This document shows, piece by piece, positions 61,964 through 64,000 of a stretch of DNA of 64,000 bases; position 1 is the stretch's first letter, and each line of letters opens with the position of its first letter. A program made the translations under genes and the position numbers. The DNA comes from Lacticaseibacillus porcinae (GTDB lineage Bacteria; Bacillota; Bacilli; Lactobacillales; Lactobacillaceae). Location: positions 124,001 to 188,000 of the forward strand of contig NZ_RHNS01000002.1 of NCBI RefSeq assembly GCF_003946305.1, read 5' to 3'. Below the pieces are notes generated by a model, which was not told where the DNA came from, did not search any database, and worked only from the letters and a program-made list of their open reading frames with translations.

Positions 61964-63142
61964 TTATTTTTCATTGCGAGCTAACCCTAAGGTGATGATC
62001 AACGCTAAGGCTGCAAACAAAACGCCTCCAAATGGCGTGGCCCATAAGCCAAAGGCATCGAGTAACTTACCACCAAGGGTACTGCCTAACATAATGCCGA
62101 CATTGAAGGCCGCAATGTTTAACGCTGAGGCGAGTGGCGCGTCTTCTGGGTGACTCGCTTCGGCGGCTTGCATCGTGAATAATTGCAAGCCAGGGACATT
62201 CATAAAGGCGAATAATCCCATTAACATGATCAAGATCAACCCGCTGATCAAATGACTCAAGCCCCAAGGCATCACCACCATGATCAACAAATCAGCGCCA
62301 AACATCCATGCTAAAGCATGTAGCGGCTTGCGGTTGGCCCATTTGCCACCTAATGTATTGCCGATTGCAACGGCAATGCCGTAAACCAATAACACGATGA
62401 CGCGAGCACTGGCATAAAAGCCTAGTTGTGCCAGGATTGCAGAGATATAAGTGTAAACCGGGAAGCTAGCGCCGTAGCCTAACGCTGTGATCACTAAACC
62501 GGCAATGACTTTGTGATCAGTTAACATGCGTTTAAAGCCACCGCGTGCAGTTTTGGTTGGTTGCGGCAAGTTACTTGGGACCAACGCTAAATTGCCGAGC
62601 AGTGCCAGCACACCAAAAGCTGCGATTAATAAGAAAGCGACGCGCCAGCTGGCAACTTGCGCGATCATTGTCCCAAGCGGAACCCCAGTAACAGTCGCCA
62701 CAGTCAAACCAGTAAACATCGTGGCGATGGCACTAGCGCGGCGATCGTCAGATACAACGGAAGCGGCAATGACGGTAGCAGTCGACATGAACAACCCATG
62801 GGCAAAAGCTGCGATCACCCGACCGACAAGCATCACGGCAAAACTTGGCGCAATGGCGGTAAGTCCGTTGCCAATAATGAACAACCCCATGACCCCGAGG
62901 AGTAATTTCTTCCGTGGCAGGCCGGTAGTCAGTGATGTCAGTAGCGGTGCACCAACCATGATCCCAGCGGCGTAAACTGAAACGGTCAAGCCAGCGGTAC
63001 TGAGCTTTAAATCAAAGGCTGACACTAACATCGGCATAACACCGACTGCGATGAATTCGGTGATCCCGATGGCAAATGCGGAAATCGCTAAAGCAAGTAG
63101 CGTCCAAGTTGCGGTACGTTTTGAAAAAGTTGTGGTTTCCAT
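61964..63142 (-). CDS. MFS transporter, DHA1 type
   Basis: 392-aa major facilitator with about 12 membrane helices and the AraJ/YdhP type of N-terminal half (FAIGITEFIAVGVMPML in helix 1). The motif-A-like loop is GLPRKKLLLGVMGLF, and VTGVPLGTMIAQVASWRVAF is motif C. Drug or sugar efflux is likely; substrate unknown. ATG 63142 (minus) has GGAGGATC upstream. It is divergent from an HxlR gene that probably represses it. Confidence 0.88.
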   Translation of the reverse strand: METTTFSKRTATWTLLALAISAFAIGITEFIAVGVMPMLVSAFDLKLSTAGLTVSVYAAGIMVGAPLLTSLTTGLPRKKLLLGVMGLFIIGNGLTAIAPSFAVMLVGRVIAAFAHGLFMSTATVIAASVVSDDRRASAIATMFTGLTVATVTGVPLGTMIAQVASWRVAFLLIAAFGVLALLGNLALVPSNLPQPTKTARGGFKRMLTDHKVIAGLVITALGYGASFPVYTYISAILAQLGFYASARVIVLLVYGIAVAIGNTLGGKWANRKPLHALAWMFGADLLIMVVMPWGLSHLISGLILIMLMGLFAFMNVPGLQLFTMQAAEASHPEDAPLASALNIAAFNVGIMLGSTLGGKLLDAFGLWATPFGGVLFAALALIITLGLARNEK

Positions 63143-63205
63143 AATGATCCTCCAGATGATTTGCTTACGAAAATATAGTATACTGGAGGCATTCAGAAAA
63201 ACTAG

Positions 63206-63241
63206 TACGCACTATTTTGTGCAATACGCACCAAAAAGTAC
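63206..63241. promoter_or_regulatory. Direct repeats in the MFS-hxlR divergent region
   Basis: TACGCAC occurs at 63206 and 63225, 19 bases apart; GCACTATTTTGTGC between them is an inverted repeat and GTAC flanks both sides (63205 and 63237). A likely HxlR operator controlling both genes. Confidence 0.45.
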
Positions 63242-63254
63242 CTATGGAGGAGCT

Positions 63255-63629
63255 ATGACAACTTATAACATCGGCGTGGAAGCCACCATGCAAGTGATCG
63301 GCGGCAAATGGAAAGCGATCATCTTATGTCATTTGCGCAATCAAACCATGCGCACTGGGGAACTGCGCCGCGCGATTCCCCAAATCACTCAAAAAATGCT
63401 CACCCAACAGCTACGGGAATTAGAAGATGATGGGATCGTCGCTCGCCATGTTTACCAACAAGTCCCTCCGCGCGTGGATTATTGCTTGACTGATCGGGGT
63501 GAAAGCTTGAACGAGATCTTAACGGCGATGTGCAAGTGGGGTGAACACAATATTCATGAACGACAAGCTTGTGGCGAAGCCATTGAATTGATCCATGAAG
63601 ATGAAGTCCTCGGCATCCCACAAAAATAG
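63255..63629 (+). CDS. HxlR-family transcriptional regulator
   Basis: 124-aa winged-helix regulator. GGKWKAIILCHL, RTGELRRAIPQITQKMLTQQ, LRELEDDGIV and PRVDYCLTDRG are HxlR hallmarks. The Cys (C29) near the start of the helix is where many HxlR proteins sense oxidants or electrophiles. GGAGGAGC precedes ATG 63255; the frame back to 63051 is inside the divergent MFS gene. It probably controls that MFS gene. Confidence 0.88.
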   Translation: MTTYNIGVEATMQVIGGKWKAIILCHLRNQTMRTGELRRAIPQITQKMLTQQLRELEDDGIVARHVYQQVPPRVDYCLTDRGESLNEILTAMCKWGEHNIHERQACGEAIELIHEDEVLGIPQK

Positions 63630-63649
63630 CGCTGAACAAATTCAGCGCT
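63622..63649 (-). terminator. Terminator of the PNPOx-family gene
   Basis: AGCGCTGAA / TTCAGCGCT perfect stem followed on the minus strand by ATTTTTG. The hxlR stop overlaps its edge, so it may also end hxlR. Confidence 0.7.
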
Positions 63650-63659
63650 ACGATGGTAT

Positions 63660-64000
63660 TTAGAATGTGAGCTTGGTGTCACCACGGAAGAAAAGATCCG
63701 CTTCTTTGTAAGTCAACGCGTAAGCATTCATGCCGGCGCGCATTTCTGGGGTGAACATTTTGAAGCTGGCGTACTTTTGGTCCATTAAGGCTAAAAGTTC
63801 CGGCTTTTTTTCATTGACTAACGTGGCAGTGGCACCAGTGACACGCACTGTGCCTGCTTCTAGTGGCGTCGTCGTGAAGGAAACGGTATTGTTGGCCGCA
63901 ATTTCTTTGACTTTATCGGCGCGACTGTCGGTGCAGAAGTACACGGTGTTGGCGTCTTTGTCGAATAAGAAGTTGGTGATACGCACTGATGGCGTGTGAT
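63660..64000 (-). CDS. Pyridoxamine 5'-phosphate oxidase-family protein (5' partial)
   Basis: Flavin-binding split-barrel protein; the visible part reads VRITNFLFDKDANTVYFCTD, with KVKEIAANNTVSFT next and RVTGATATLVNEK further on, typical of general-stress or FMN-binding members. The frame stays open through the last base of the window (HTPS before the GTG at 63986), so the start lies outside. About 113 residues are seen. It is convergent with hxlR, with a terminator between them. True pyridoxamine oxidase activity is not implied. Confidence 0.85.
   Translation of the reverse strand, partial: HTPSVRITNFLFDKDANTVYFCTDSRADKVKEIAANNTVSFTTTPLEAGTVRVTGATATLVNEKKPELLALMDQKYASFKMFTPEMRAGMNAYALTYKEADLFFRGDTKLTF

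Noticed and set aside
62526-62975. 149-codon plus-strand ORF inside the MFS gene
   Set aside because: Shadow frame of a membrane protein gene; no ribosome site and low-complexity Ala/Pro-rich translation.

Overview
The window looks like chromosomal DNA of a moderate-GC member of the Lactobacillaceae. Supporting signs are the firmicute ribosome-assembly cluster yqeH-yhbY-nadD-yqeK-rsfS, a tryptophan T-box, cre-like boxes, AGGAGG ribosome binding sites, a glgBCDAP glycogen operon, a folBKEC-xtp-folP folate operon, lactose/cellobiose-family PTS genes and a choloylglycine hydrolase. I cannot name the species. No rRNA, tRNA, CRISPR array, insertion sequence or prophage gene was seen. About 57 protein-coding genes are supported; the first and last run off the window edges.

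Layout. 1-5450: ribosome assembly, NAD synthesis and tRNA modification genes (yqeH to yceD). 5490-6380: an unrecognised minus-strand gene. 6500-6930: a structured RNA candidate with its own promoter, ahead of gnd. 8800-11060: an ArlRS-like two-component system. 11300-15550: a giant YhgE/Pip-type membrane protein with 28-residue repeats, plus a MarR regulator. 15590-16340: a large inverted repeat and a Trp T-box leader. 16436-20776: trpDCFBA, without trpE/trpG. 21147-31035: glycogen operon glgBCDAP plus a GH13 amylase. 31276-35115: a heterodimeric LmrCD-like ABC exporter. 35269-38281: two small membrane proteins, a MarR regulator with a palindromic operator, a GNAT enzyme and trigger factor. 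38544-43649: a catabolite-controlled beta-glucoside PTS/GH1 operon, a GntR regulator and a ROK kinase. 43771-46366: a YdcZ-type transporter, a DUF805 protein and a choloylglycine hydrolase. 46529-49130: clpX, engB and a MazG-like protein with lost catalytic residues. 49188-49655: a minus-strand RNA gene with promoter, terminator and a repeated hairpin-loop motif. 50038-54939: a GNAT enzyme and the folate operon. 55074-64000: an unknown protein, an amino acid permease, PlsC, an ArsR/oxidoreductase pair, an EF-G-like GTPase, an MFS/HxlR pair and a partial PNPOx-family protein.

How genes work together. The trp genes convert anthranilate to tryptophan and are controlled by uncharged tRNA-Trp. The glg genes make and degrade glycogen from glucose-1-phosphate. 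The fol genes build dihydrofolate from GTP, with a HAM1-family pyrophosphatase possibly filling the missing dihydroneopterin-triphosphate step. The PTS genes import and cleave beta-glucosides under CcpA-like repression.

The most unusual material is non-coding. Two long, structured, apparently uncharacterised RNA genes (about 6533-6930 plus strand and 49188-49655 minus strand) both present the hexamer CAAAGU in hairpin loops, the second one at least six times. I could not assign either to RNase P RNA, tmRNA, SRP RNA or another family that I can recognise by eye.
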